DNA from: Podospora pseudoanserina
Lineage: Eukaryota > Ascomycota > Sordariomycetes > Sordariales > Podosporaceae
Assembly (NCBI RefSeq): GCF_035222485.1
Contig: NC_085923.1
Span: forward strand, 124,001 to 188,000
Length of the DNA: 64,000 nt
Reading direction: 5' to 3'
Below are positions 47,401 through 58,844 of this stretch, in pieces. A model generated the notes under the pieces. The model ran no database searches, was not told the origin of the DNA, and worked only from the letters and a program-made list of their open reading frames with translations. A program made the position numbers and the translations under genes. The stretch's first letter is position 1, and each line of letters begins with the position of its first letter.

Positions 47401-50400
47401 CCGCGCCCATGAGGTCTCAGCACTGCCGGACACCTATACCCAAGAGCCTTTCTTTGATCTTGTTACCAGGGTGCTGTACCGCTTGCGTTTTGCTGGTGAG
47501 CAGCGCCCCTTTGACACGGTCTCGCTCATTTATATCTTGCCGCTCGTGCTGCTTGTCCTGGAGAAGGGGGGTTTTGGCGCCGCCGCCGAAGACCGCGATG
47601 CCCAGGTTGTTCTCGCCATCGATATTCTCACTTTCCACACAGATGCCTCGTCGGATGAAGCGGTTCCCCGTGATCAAATCGTTGCCACGCTGATTGCGTC
47701 GATGCAAAAGTACAACCAGCACTACAAGATCATCAAGGATTGCTTTGCCGACATGGTGCGCTGTGTTGCCCCCAACATCACTCCTGAAGAAATTGCAATC
47801 CTGTCTCGCGGTGCCATTGTTTCTCAAACAAGCGTGCGGTCTGCGGTGCTGCAGTCCATCAGCGCCGATGTGGACATGAGCGATCTTGAGGTCTCGGAAG
47901 AGATCTGGCTCGCCTGCCACGACGACGTGGAAGAGAACGTTGATACTGCTCGCGAGATTTGGGAGGAGAGTGAGTTCAAGGTTACCGAAGAGCTCGCTCA
48001 CAAGATGCTGCCCTACTTGGAAAGCAAGGATGCGCAGCTTCGCCGCGCTGCTGCCAGATCGCTTGCCGAGGCTGCCAGCCAACACCCCAATGTCATCAAC
48101 CCTATTCTTGAGAAGCTCAGGGCATCTTACAGCGAGCTAGCGAAGCCTCGCGTGCAGCTGCTGGATGAGTTTGGCATGCCCAAGAAGATGGACCTGACGG
48201 ATCCTTGGGAGGCTAGACATGGTATTGCCCTCGCATTCAAGGATATTGCACCACATTTGCAAAAGAACCAGCTCGAGCCATTCTTTGCCTATCTCATCGA
48301 GCAAGGGCCGCTCGGTGATCGAAACGGCAATGTACGTGCGGAAATGCTCGAGGCTGCCAACATTGCCATCGAAATTCACGGCAAGGGCATTCTTGACAAT
48401 CTCATGAAGACGTTTGAAAAGACGCTTGAGGCGCCTGACAAGCACTCTGAGGCGGCAGACCGTGTCAACGAGGCTGTTATCATCATGTATGGTGCTCTTG
48501 CCCGCCATCTCAAGCACGGCGACAAGAAGATCCCGGTTGTCATTGAGCGCCTGCTTTCGACGCTCAGCACCCCGTCCGAAACTGTGCAGTATGCCATTGC
48601 CGAGTGCCTCCCTCCCCTGGTTCGTATTTCGGGTGACAAGTCGTCCAAGTACTTCGACCAGATGCTCGAGGTTTTGATGACGTCTCAGAAGTACCCTGAG
48701 CAGCGCGGTGCTGCCTACGGTCTGGCTGGTCTTGTCCAGGGCAGGGGCATTGCTGTGCTGAAGGAGTATCGCATCCTGGTTACCCTTCACAGCTGCCTCG
48801 AGAACAAGAAGGATGTCCGTCAGCGCGAGTCTGCCCTACTGGCTTATGAGTTGCTGTCAACCATTCTGGGCCGCGTCTTTGAGCCCTATGTCATCCAGAT
48901 CGTGCCCCAGCTTCTCGCCGGTTTCGGTGATGCCAACGCGGATGTGCGTGAGGCTGCTCTGGCTGCTGCCAAGGCCTGCTTTGCCAAGCTGAGCTCGTAT
49001 GGTGTTAAGCAGATTTTGCCCACACTCCTCAGAGGTCTTGACGACGATCAGTGGCGTAGCAAAAAGGGAGCTTGCGATCTGTTGGGTGCCATGGCGTACC
49101 TGGACCCTCAGCAGCTGGCTCAGAGTCTTCCTGAGATTATCCCACCACTGACGGCTGTCCTGAATGACAGTCACAAGGAGGTGCGGTCTGCGGCCAACAA
49201 GAGTTTGAAGAGATTTGGCGAGGTCATCACCAACCCCGAGATTCACAGCTTAGTCGATGTTCTCCTCAAGGCCCTCAGCGATGCCACCAAGTATACCGAC
49301 ACTGCTCTCGATGCGCTCATCAAGGTGCAGTTCGTGCATTACCTCGACGCGCCTTCGCTGGCTCTTGTCAGCCGTATCTTGGAGCGTGGTTTGGCCGATC
49401 GTTCCAACACCAAGCGCAAGGCGGCCCAGGTTATTGGCAGCTTGGCCCATCTTACCGAGCGCAAGGATTTGGTCTCTCATCTGCCTGTGCTCGTGGCTGG
49501 TCTCAAGCTTGCTATAGTTGATCCTGTGCCTACCACCCGTGCCACAGCTTCCCGCGCCCTCGGTTCACTTGTTGAGAAGCTGGGCGAGGATGCGCTGCCA
49601 GATCTTATTCCCGGTCTTATGCAGACGCTCAAGTCCGATACTGGTGCGGGCGACAGACTTGGTTCTGCCCAGGCGCTCAGTGAGGTCCTTGCTGGTCTTG
49701 GTACTTCGAGATTGGAGGAGACCTTGCCTACCATTCTGCAAAATGTCGAGTCTGCCAAGGCCTCAGTCCGCGAGGGCTTCATGTCGCTGTTCATCTTCTT
49801 GCCCGTGTGCTTCGGCAACAGCTTCGCCAACTATCTCGGCAAGATCATCCCGCCTATCTTGTCTGGTCTTGCGGATGATGTTGAGAGCATCAGAGAAACA
49901 GCTCTCCGTGCTGGTCGCCTTCTGGTCAAGAACTTTGCAGTTCGTGCGGTTGACTTGCTCCTTCCTGAGCTTGAGCGTGGTCTTGCTGACGATAGCTACC
50001 GCATCCGTCTCAGCTCTGTTGAGTTGGTCGGTGATTTGTTGTTCAACTTGGCTGGTATCAAAGCCAATGCCGAGGAGGACGAGGAGGAGGATCAGGATGC
50101 TACCAAGGAGGCCGGTGCGTCTCTCCGTGAGGTTCTCGGGGATGAGAAGCGGAACAAGATTCTCTCGGCGCTGTATGTCTGCAGATGTGATACCGCGGGT
50201 GCGGTGCGGTCGGCGGCTATCAGTGTCTGGAAGGCGTTGGTGCACAGTCCCAGAACCCTCAAGGAGCTGGTACCAACCCTCACGCAGCTGATTATTCGGC
50301 GGTTGGGCAGCTCCAACATGGAGCACAAGGTCATTGCTAGCAACGCCCTTGGTGAACTTATCAGGAAGGCTGGAGATGGTGTGCTGGCTACCTTGTTGCC

Positions 50401-52885
50401 TACGCTGGAGGAGGGCTTGCAGACGTCGAGCGATGTGGACGCCAAGCAGGGCATCTGCCTTGCGCTCAAGGAGCTCATCTCTTCTGCCTCTCCAGAAGCG
50501 CTGGAGGACCACGAGAAGACGCTCATTTCTGTTGTCCGCACGGCTCTCACCGACTCGGATGATGAGGTTCGCGAGGCAGCGGCCGAGGCATTTGACTCGC
50601 TGCAACAGATCCTCGGCAAGCGTGCGATTGATCAGGTGCTGCCGTATCTGCTCAACCTGCTGCGGTCCGACGAGGATGCTGACAATGCTCTCGCGGCTCT
50701 GCTCACGTTGCTTACCGAGACGACACGCTCCAACATCATTCTGCCCAACCTCATCCCGACGCTCATCGCGCCGCCTATTTCGGCCTTTAACGCAAAGGCG
50801 TTGGCGAGCCTGTCCAAGGTGGCCGGTCCGGCTATGAACCGCCGTCTGCCAAACATCATCAACTCGCTCATGGACAACATTATCAACTGCACCGAGGACG
50901 ACCTCAGGGAGGACCTCGACAACTCGTTTGACACGGTGCTGCTGTCTATTGACGAGTATGACGGGCTCAATGTGGTGATGAACGTGCTGTTGCAGCTCAC
51001 CAAGCACGAAGATCACCGCAAGAGATCGGCCACCGCTCGCCACTTGGCCAAGTTCTTCGCCGAGGCCGACGTGGACTACTCGAGATACAACCAGGACATC
51101 ATCCGGGCGCTGCTGATCTCGTTTGACGATCGTGACAAGGAAGTCGTCCGGTCCGCGTGGAGCGCCCTGAGCGAGTTCACCAAGCGGCTCAAGAAGGAGG
51201 AGATGGAGGCGCTGGTCCCGTCGACAAGACAGACGCTCCTCCACGTGGGCGTTGCGGGGGCCAACCTACCTGGTTTCGAGCTGCCCAAGGGCATCAACGC
51301 CATTTTGCCCATCTTCTTGCAGGGTCTCATGAACGGCACGACAGAACAGAGGGTCAGCGCCGCGCTGGCCATCTCCGACGTGGTGGACAGGACGAGCGAG
51401 GCGGCGCTCAAGCCGTTTGTCACACAGATCACCGGCCCGCTCATCCGTGTTGTGTCTGAGCGGTCGACCGAGGTCAAGTCGGCGATTTTGCTTACGCTGA
51501 ATAACTTGTTGGAGAAGATGCCGGCGGCGCTGAAGCCGTTCTTGCCGCAGCTGCAGAGGACGTTTGCCAAGAGTTTGGCGGACACGTCGAGCGAGCAGTT
51601 GAGGAGCAGGGCGGCGAAGGCGCTGGGGACGCTGATCAAGTTTACACCGAGGGTTGACCCGCTGATTGCGGAGTTGGTGACGGGTTCGAAGACGAGCGAT
51701 ACCGGGGTCAAGACGGCCATGCTCAAGGCGCTGTATGAGGTTGTTAGCCGGGCGGGAGGCAACATGGGTGAGGGGTCGAGGCAGGCGATCCTGGGGATGA
51801 TTGACGGGGGGGATGAGCTGGACGAGAGGGACAGCGGGATGGTGACTACGCATGCGAAACTGTTTGGGGCGTTGGTCAGGAACGTCAGTGTGGAAGTGGC
51901 CGGGGGGTTGTTAAGGAACAGGGTACTGAAGGGAGGGGAAGGGGGTTTGATGGGGGTGTTGGCGTTGAATGCGGTTCTGTTGGAGGCGGCGGGAGTGGTG
52001 GGTGAGTGTGGGCTTGGGGACGAGTTGCCCGAGGTACTTTGCGCGGGAATGGTTGGGAAGGATGTGAGTACTATTTGCCTTTGATGTATTGTTTTGGGAG
52101 TTCGAAAAGAAGCTAACATTTGAACACAGCCGTCGATTGCGGACAATTATATCGCCGCCACGGGTAAATACCTCCTTTCTGCCGACCTCCCCAAGTCGTT
52201 TGAGAGCACCAAGCCCATCTTCACCACACTTTCCACCATTATCCCTCCGGGCAACGCGAGTGATACGCGCCGGTTGGCGCTTGTGCTCGTCCGGACTCTG
52301 GCGCGCACCCATCCCGACATGGTCCGCCCTCACCTGAGCATCCTTGCGCCGCCCGTGTTTGCCTCGGTGAGGGACACGGTCATCCCGGTCAAGCTAGCGG
52401 CAGAGGCGGCGTTTGTGCAGCTTTTTGCCGTGGCGGACGAGGAGAGCAAGGTGTTTGACAAGTGGATTTCGGGGATGGACTTACAGGCCAATGCGAAGAG
52501 GAGCATGCAGGATTACTTCAAGAGGGTGGCGCTGAGGTTGGGGGCGCAGGTTAGGGAGAGGGAGGGAGGCGGAGGGGGGCAGGGGGGGTTGGGGCTGTCG
52601 AATGATGAGGTGGAGGATGAGAAGGAGTTGATGGCAGTTGGGAAGGTGGATGTGGGGGGGGATGTTTTGGGGAGGAGTAAGGGGGGGGATAAAAGGGTCG
52701 TGTCTACATGGTGTTACATAGGTAGTTGGGAAGGGAAAAACGTTATTTTGATGTATTTTGCTGATGGGGAGGGTGGTAGTACTTTAGTTGTTGTTTGCGT
52801 GTACTTTGAAGATCAAAAAGATTTGATGACTCCACTTACATCTGGCAAAGGGGTTATTCAAGTGTCATGGTTTGGTTGTTGGTGA
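44490..52885 (+). CDS. gcn1: GCN1, ribosome-bound activator of the Gcn2 kinase
   Basis: Exons 44490-44631, 44724-52063 and 52130-52885 (phases 1 and 0) give 2745 aa made of HEAT-type helical repeats throughout. The central part (for example EFGMPKKMDLTDPWEARHGI, RKGACDLLGAMAYLDPQQ-like repeats around 49050-49130) is the eEF3-like region that contacts the ribosome and Gcn20. The region after it carries the Gcn2 RWD-binding segment. Gcn1 senses stalled or colliding ribosomes and passes uncharged-tRNA status to Gcn2, leading to eIF2-alpha phosphorylation. Exon 1 was recovered by its AHK|S junction to LDKPSTLGLLKVIFWTHAFY. The C-terminal DEVEDEKELMAVGKVDVGG is where family members normally end. 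Here an 8-G run keeps the frame open for ~70 further residues of unlikely composition. Confidence 0.95.
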
Positions 52886-54056
52886 CTGAACATGTGGAAC
52901 ATAGTTAAAGTGTTGAGACTTGAGAGGTATAGTGGTGTGTTGTGTTGTGTTGTGTTGTGTTGCTGAGGTAAAGAAAAGCCTGAGTTTCACCGTTGAGGAC
53001 TCGGGATATGTTGATGTTTAATAAACTCTAGGGGACAGTTGAGTGACAGTTTGGGCATCCTTGATGGCTTTCAAAAGAGAATCATCTGTTGGCGGCAAAT
53101 GATGGTAGAAAAGTGTTGAGAAGGTATATGTAATACTCTTGTGGGGACTTTGAATTCACATTGCAGGCTATTGACTTTAAATTGTAGACGACGTGTATAC
53201 ATGTGGGTTGGCTGTTAGGGTGTGGAAATGGGAGTGTGGTATTTGAGGAGAATTAAATGAAGAATAGCCACCGAGACAACTGGCAGGGATGATAAAAGGG
53301 GATTGAGGTGTTGGGGATGGGAGTCGGGTTTTTGAAGTTGGCTGTTAATAACTATTTTGCTGTGTTGCCTTGGGCAAGTATGTTTGTCAGGAGAAGACTG
53401 CATCCATGGCTTCGATATGTTTGAGTAGGTGGAAGACGGGCCTGATTTGAGTATTACCTCCTCGCCATCAAAAGTTCGAGGTCCATGATTGCAAAAGTGT
53501 TGATAGAATGTTTGGTGGTGGAATGCCTGTTTTGGCATCTGATGTCAATGGGAAGCCGGGCATGTACAAAGGTCATGAAGTCATGATTTGTAAGTGCAAG
53601 TGCTTGGTGTCCAAGAAGACCCGAGTCTGTGCCCACGGGAAAATAAGTTTCATTTTTTGTTTCTATCTTTCTCCTGTCAACTTAGGCCTTGCTAACATGC
53701 TATCAGGTAATCATATCATTCAAATAGCAATAACCTGCCAATATCTGCCCCATGTCAACAGAGAGCAAGCTGATGTTGTCGTTGATGGGCCCTTGATAAG
53801 CTGATAGGAAATAAAGTGGGACCGGGCGCATGGACCGCTGACTCCTTGCCGGAGTTGCAGCGAGCAATTGGTTGCACGTGTTAGGGCACGTGATCCACAC
53901 GAACCCTTTGCCAATCGCAGCCAAATTTGCGGGCCCACCCGGGAAACCCACAAACTGGCGGCTTGAGAAATTCTGAGGAACGAACTTCCCCTCAGCGGAA
54001 AATCCAATCCATCGACAACCTCCCATACTAACCATCTACAGCATCAATCCGTCAAG
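52886..54056. other. Intergenic region between GCN1 and eL19
   Basis: This 1.17-kb gap contains a (GTGTT)n pentanucleotide run (52936-52962) in the GCN1 3' flank. The last ~250 bp must hold the eL19 promoter. No gene found. Confidence 0.5.
52936..52962. repeat. (GTGTT)n microsatellite
   Basis: About five tandem units, roughly 50 bp after the annotated GCN1 stop and 260 bp after the expected ancestral stop. Confidence 0.8.
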
Positions 54057-55119
54057 ATGTGAGTACCAGCCGTCATCGATCCGACCGATTCCCACCATCA
54101 CAGACCTGCTACATTTCAGAGGCCGGCGAGTTTGGGGGGCACGATGGCCAACCCCTCCGTGCAAACCGAACGAACCGCCGAAGATACAGCCCTTGTCGAA
54201 TCCCCGATTTCCGTCGAGCACACACACACACATACACACCTCCAGACACACGCGCCCATCGAAAAAATAAAATAAAAATACAGACAGAGCGACAAGATGC
54301 TGACGTTTTCGGCTCTGTAGGGTTAACCTGAGGACCCAGAAGCGCCTGGCGTCGTCCGTCCTGGGCTGCGGTCAGCGCAAGATTTGGCTCGACCCCAACG
54401 AGGTCAGCGAGATCTCCAACGCCAACTCCCGCCAGACGATCCGCAAGCTCGTCTCCGATGGCCTCATCATCAAGAAGCCCGTCACCATGCACTCGCGCTC
54501 TCGCGCGCGGGAGCTGAACCTCGCCCGCCGGATTGGTCGCCACCGTGGCTTCGGTAAGCGCAAGGGTACCGCCGATGCCCGTATGCCCGAGTACGTAACA
54601 ACCGCCTTCGATTCCCGGCCGAGTATCAGAATGGGAGGATAGGACTCGAAGACAGTCGGGGATATCTTATTGGATTTTGATGCTCGGGGGGGGGTTAGAA
54701 GAAATGCATGACAAATCGAGCATGTGTGCTGACAACCGATGCAGGCAGGTCCTCTGGATGCGTCGCCAGCGTGTCCTCCGCCGTCTGCTCGTCAAGTACC
54801 GCGCCAGCGGCAAGATTGACAAGCACCTCTACCACGAGCTCTACCACTCCGCCAAGGGTAACACCTTCAAGCACAAGCGTGCCCTCGTTGAGCACGTATG
54901 TTTCCTCCATCTTGTGGGCGGTGTGTTTGGGACACATGACACTGACATTCACCCTCGCAGATTCACCGTGCCAAGGCCGAGAAGGCTCGCGAGAGACAGA
55001 TCAAGGAGGAGATGGATGCCAAGCGTGCCAGAACCAAGGCTGCCCGCGAGCGCAAGCTCGAGAGACAGGCGGCGAAGAGAAACGCCCTTCTCGGCGAGGG
55101 CGAGGAGGAGTCCAAGTAG
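54057..55119 (+). CDS. rpl19: 60S ribosomal protein eL19
   Basis: Exons 54057-54058 (only the bases AT of the start codon), 54321-54590, 54745-54895 and 54961-55119 give 193 aa. The protein reads [20 protein letters not shown] through the conserved [20 protein letters not shown] and [14 protein letters not shown] to a charged coiled tail ([16 protein letters not shown]). eL19 is a large-subunit protein with a long C-terminal helix forming an intersubunit bridge. Intron 1 (262 nt) splits the ATG between its second and third base, a device seen in ribosomal-protein genes. The exon 2/3 junction codes Glu (MPE|QVLW) where I recall Ser in related fungi, so a slightly different junction is possible. 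Intron 1 contains a (CA)n run near 54220-54235. Confidence 0.95.
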
Positions 55120-56504
55120 ATTTCTTCATCAACAATGTGAATGGACAATGGATTCTTGGCGGCCTTGCATTCGGAGTAATGGGTTGGGCTCTTTTATGGA
55201 CGCATTCTCTCTACCTCTCGGTCCTCTCTCTGCTGCCACACGCTGGACTCGCTCCCCCCCGGCCGTGCAGGTGTGTGCTGTTGTGATGGGACGTGGTCTC
55301 TCCAGACTCGAGACAAGTTCTGGCTTCCATGTTTAGGCATTGAAAAACGGAATCAATGGGTTTGCCGGGTGCGATGACAATTATTTTCTTTTTCCCTTCG
55401 AGATATTGACAATCTGGTACATGTACAATGCTGTGCGGTTCAAGTTTGACGTGCTTGTGGGAGATGGACATGTCGAAGCAAACGAATTGGGCGAGTGATC
55501 ACAAACATGGATGTACACATCATTGAGCGAAAAGAGGCGAGCTTCGCAAGGTCTATATCCGTCACAAGACACCACTTGGCATCTCTGCTCAACAGTGACG
55601 CTACCTACATATCTACGCAACTATCATGGATCCTTGCCAAAAGCACGTCCGTCCCATGTTCGAAACAGAGTACAGTAGGGATACACCAGCTACCTAGAAC
55701 CAAAACACCCCAAGCTACCTTGTCGGAAGCTCGCGAATAACGTAATGAAATGCCCTCAACCCCAGTCCGCCCAGAGAAAACACAAGCAAAAGCAGTGCAA
55801 AGTATAGAGTAATAAGAACCACCTTTTGTGTCTAGTGGGTGCATCAACGTAATATTGTGGTTGGGTCAGAGGCAGTCAAATTGTTCCGTTCAAAAGGTTG
55901 GTGAATCTGGCGCCCGGAACATGTCAGCATGTCCCCCTAAGAAGGAGGACCAAATTGCATATGTGATTGAAGCGCGCTCATCATCCCCAATATAGTTGAT
56001 TTGAAGAAGAAAAAAGAAGAAAAAAGGGTCAAGCTCGGAGCGGGGGGGAATTAAGAAGTGAAATACTCTTGGTGTTTGTGTGGGTGCACGTGCCGCGATG
56101 TGGCTTGTGGCTGATAGTTGAGCGTGGCTTGACAAAAGGTGGATGGTGTAATGTGGTGGGGGAAAGGTCGGCGTTTGGGGGAAGGACAACCGCGGGTCGG
56201 AGTGCTTGTGGTTGGCGTTGCCCAATCAGAGAGGGGTCCAGCGGTAGGTCCCATCCATGGGTGTTGTTCGCCGCCCGTCATTTATTACTCCGGGTTTATT
56301 TCCAATCACAAACCTTGCTTTGGTTCGGTGTCATTGGTGGTTTGAGAGACGACAAAGGTTATTCCTCTTGACATCACTACCTTGCTGGAGATTCGGGAGG
56401 AGGCAATTGGTATGTTTTTTCTATCTCTGGGTTGTGCGGGTGGTGTGGTTGCTTGTCTGACAGTGGTGGGTTTGAGTAGGAGCTCGAAACTTGACTTATA
56501 TACG
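55120..56504. other. eL19 3' flank and SHMT promoter and leader
   Basis: This 1.38-kb gap has no gene. A likely 5'-leader intron of the SHMT gene lies at about 56411-56464 (GTATGT donor, GTCTGACAG acceptor). The region around 55985-56035 is A/G-rich. Confidence 0.45.
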
Positions 56505-58399
56505 ATGACGACAATCCCGGCGTTGCGGAGCGCCGCCGGCGGTTCCCCCTCGGCTGCGATGATGAGAAGGATGATAGCCACCACCACCACGACGGCCACG
56601 ATGACGAGGAGGGCGGGACAGCTTGGGGGATGGAGGTCAAGACAGCAGCAGCAGCAGCAGAAAAGATTTGTTTCGTCGTTAGGGAATGATACGCAGCAGA
56701 AGGTGGGGGGTTTATGTTGACGTACAAGGAAGGGAAAGAAAACAAATGCTGACAGGCACATGCAGTTGCTTGCGGCGCATTTGCAACAGGCGGATCCGAT
56801 TATGTATGATATTGTCGAGAAGGTTAGTACCCAGGAGAAGGAGTGCGATGGGGCATGGGTGCGGGGGTGTGCCGAAGCTGACGTGGTGACAAACAGGAGA
56901 AAGTCAGGCAAAAGCAGTTCATCAACTTGATCCCTTCCGAGAACTTTACCTCGCAGGCTGTGCTGGATGCGCTGGGGAGTCCTATGCAGAGTGGGTTTTC
57001 TTGCGAACCTGGAGGAGTGGGACGAGAATGCTAATGGTGGACAACAGACAAGTACTCTGAGGGATACCCGGGTGCGAGATACTACGGCGGTAACGAGTTC
57101 ATCGATGCCTCCGAGAGATTATGCCAGCAGCGCGCACTCGAGACGTTTGGACTGGATGCCAAGGAGTGGGGGGTGAATGTTCAAGGTAGGATAGGGGGAG
57201 GGACGGCTTCAAGAGAAAGGAATGAGTGCTGACAATGTTGGGAATGAATAGCTCTCTCTGGTGCGCCAGCGAACCTGTATGTCTACTCAGCCATCATGGA
57301 AACTCATGATCGGTTGATGGGTCTCGATCTACCCCACGGCGGCCATCTTTCCCACGGGTACCAGACCCCCACCAAGAAGATCTCGTTCATCTCCAAGTAC
57401 TTCGAGACGGTTCCTTACCGACTTGACGAGTCCACCGGCTTGATCGACTACGATAAGCTCGAGGAGCTGGCAACCATCTACCGCCCCAAGGTTATCGTCG
57501 CTGGCGCCTCGGCTTACAGCAGGCAAATCGATTATGCTCGTATGCGGGACATCGCCGACAAGGTGAAGGCCTACCTTGTGGCTGACATGGCGCATATCTC
57601 CGGTCTTGTCGCCGCCAAGGTCATGCCTGGGCCGTTTGGCTACGCAGACATTGTCACGACGACTTCTCACAAATCCCTCCGTGGCCCCCGTGGCGCGCTG
57701 ATTTTCTTCCGCCGCGGTGTGAGGAAGGTCAACCCAAAGACCGGAGCTGAAGAGCTGTACAACCTCGAGAACCCCATCAACCAATCCGTGTTCCCCGGCC
57801 ACCAGGGCGGTCCGCACAACCACACCATTGCCGCCTTGGCCGTGGCGCTCAAGCAGGCACAAACACCAGAGTTCAGGGCGTATCAATCGCAGGTCTTGTC
57901 CAATGCCAAAGCCTTCGCCAAGAGGCTGGGTGAACCAAAGGAAAAGGGCGGGCTGGGCTACAAGATTGTCTCGGGCGGTACTGATAACCATCTTGTTCTT
58001 GTCGATCTGAAGCCGCACGGTGTGGACGGGGCGAGAGTGGAACGGATCCTGGAGTTGGTCGGGGTAGCTTCCAACAAGAACACTGTTCCGGGCGACAAGA
58101 GCGCGTTGACGCCTGGTGGGTTGAGAATGGGAACTCCGGCCATGACGACGAGAGGATTCCAGGAGGAGGACTTTGCGCGGGTAGCGGATATTGTCGATAG
58201 GTCGGTGACGATTGCGGTCAGGGTGGACAAGGCGGCGAGGAAGGCGGCTGAGGAAAAGGGGGAGGGGAAGACGGCGGGGAGGGTGAAGACCTTTATGGAG
58301 TTTTTGGGGGATGGGGAGACAGACACGGAGATTGTGCAGTTGAGGAGTGAGGTGGCGGATTGGGTGGGGACGTATCCTGTTCCTTGGGAGGGGAAGTAA
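56505..58399 (+). CDS. shm1: Serine hydroxymethyltransferase, mitochondrial
   Basis: Exons 56505-56702, 56766-56822, 56897-56990, 57048-57185 and 57252-58399 give 544 aa. The first ~50 residues are rich in Arg, Ala, Ser and Thr with no acids ([20 protein letters not shown], then six Gln), a mitochondrial presequence. The catalytic part has [20 protein letters not shown] joined across introns, [20 protein letters not shown], and [13 protein letters not shown], whose Lys303 binds pyridoxal phosphate. The enzyme converts serine plus tetrahydrofolate to glycine plus methylene-THF and supplies mitochondrial one-carbon units. Length is normal for the fungal mitochondrial isozyme. The start was chosen as the ATG that opens the presequence; a leader intron may precede it. 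Confidence 0.95.
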
Positions 58400-58844
58400 G
58401 TGGTGTGGTGATGGGGGGGTTGGTGGTGATGAGAAATGACATGATGAGATGAGGGAGGGGGGTCCGAGAAAGGAGTTTAACAGTCCTTTTGTCACGATGT
58501 GCAAGTTTTCCTTTTTTAGGTTATTGTTGGTACTGTCTCAACATGGGTGTTTTTGGTATTGTCATGCATGTTTTGTACTCGGTGAATGGTTATACACAGG
58601 TTTGTGTTAGGTTCGACTAAATTTAGCCTGAATGAAACATCTACATCTCATTTGTTCACTTTGAAGACCGATATCATCATCCATATCTCATCATTAAAAA
58701 AAGCATGCTATTTTCGCTCATTCGCTGGCTAACATTCAAGTTACAAGACCCAAGATACCTATCCATTCCACTTTTTGTGTAAGTGTTTTTTGTATATCCA
58801 TCCATCCAAGATGCCGTGTATCCCAAATTTTCCATCTAGTCATG
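58400..58844. other. Convergent 3' flanks of SHMT and the fusion gene
   Basis: 445 bp between two stop codons on opposite strands. No gene. AT-rich from about 58500. Confidence 0.45.

Noticed and set aside
49763-51244. 493-codon open frame on the minus strand inside GCN1
   Set aside because: It is a shadow of GCN1 caused by codon bias; the sense strand carries continuous HEAT-repeat sequence.
54591-54744. Possible box C/D snoRNA in eL19 intron 2
   Set aside because: TTGATGC and CTGA words exist, but the C box is imperfect, there is no terminal stem, and the CTGAC near the acceptor is better explained as the branch point.
54896-54960. Retention of eL19 intron 3
   Set aside because: Clear GTATGT donor and CGCAG acceptor, and the conserved VEHIH junction needs its removal.
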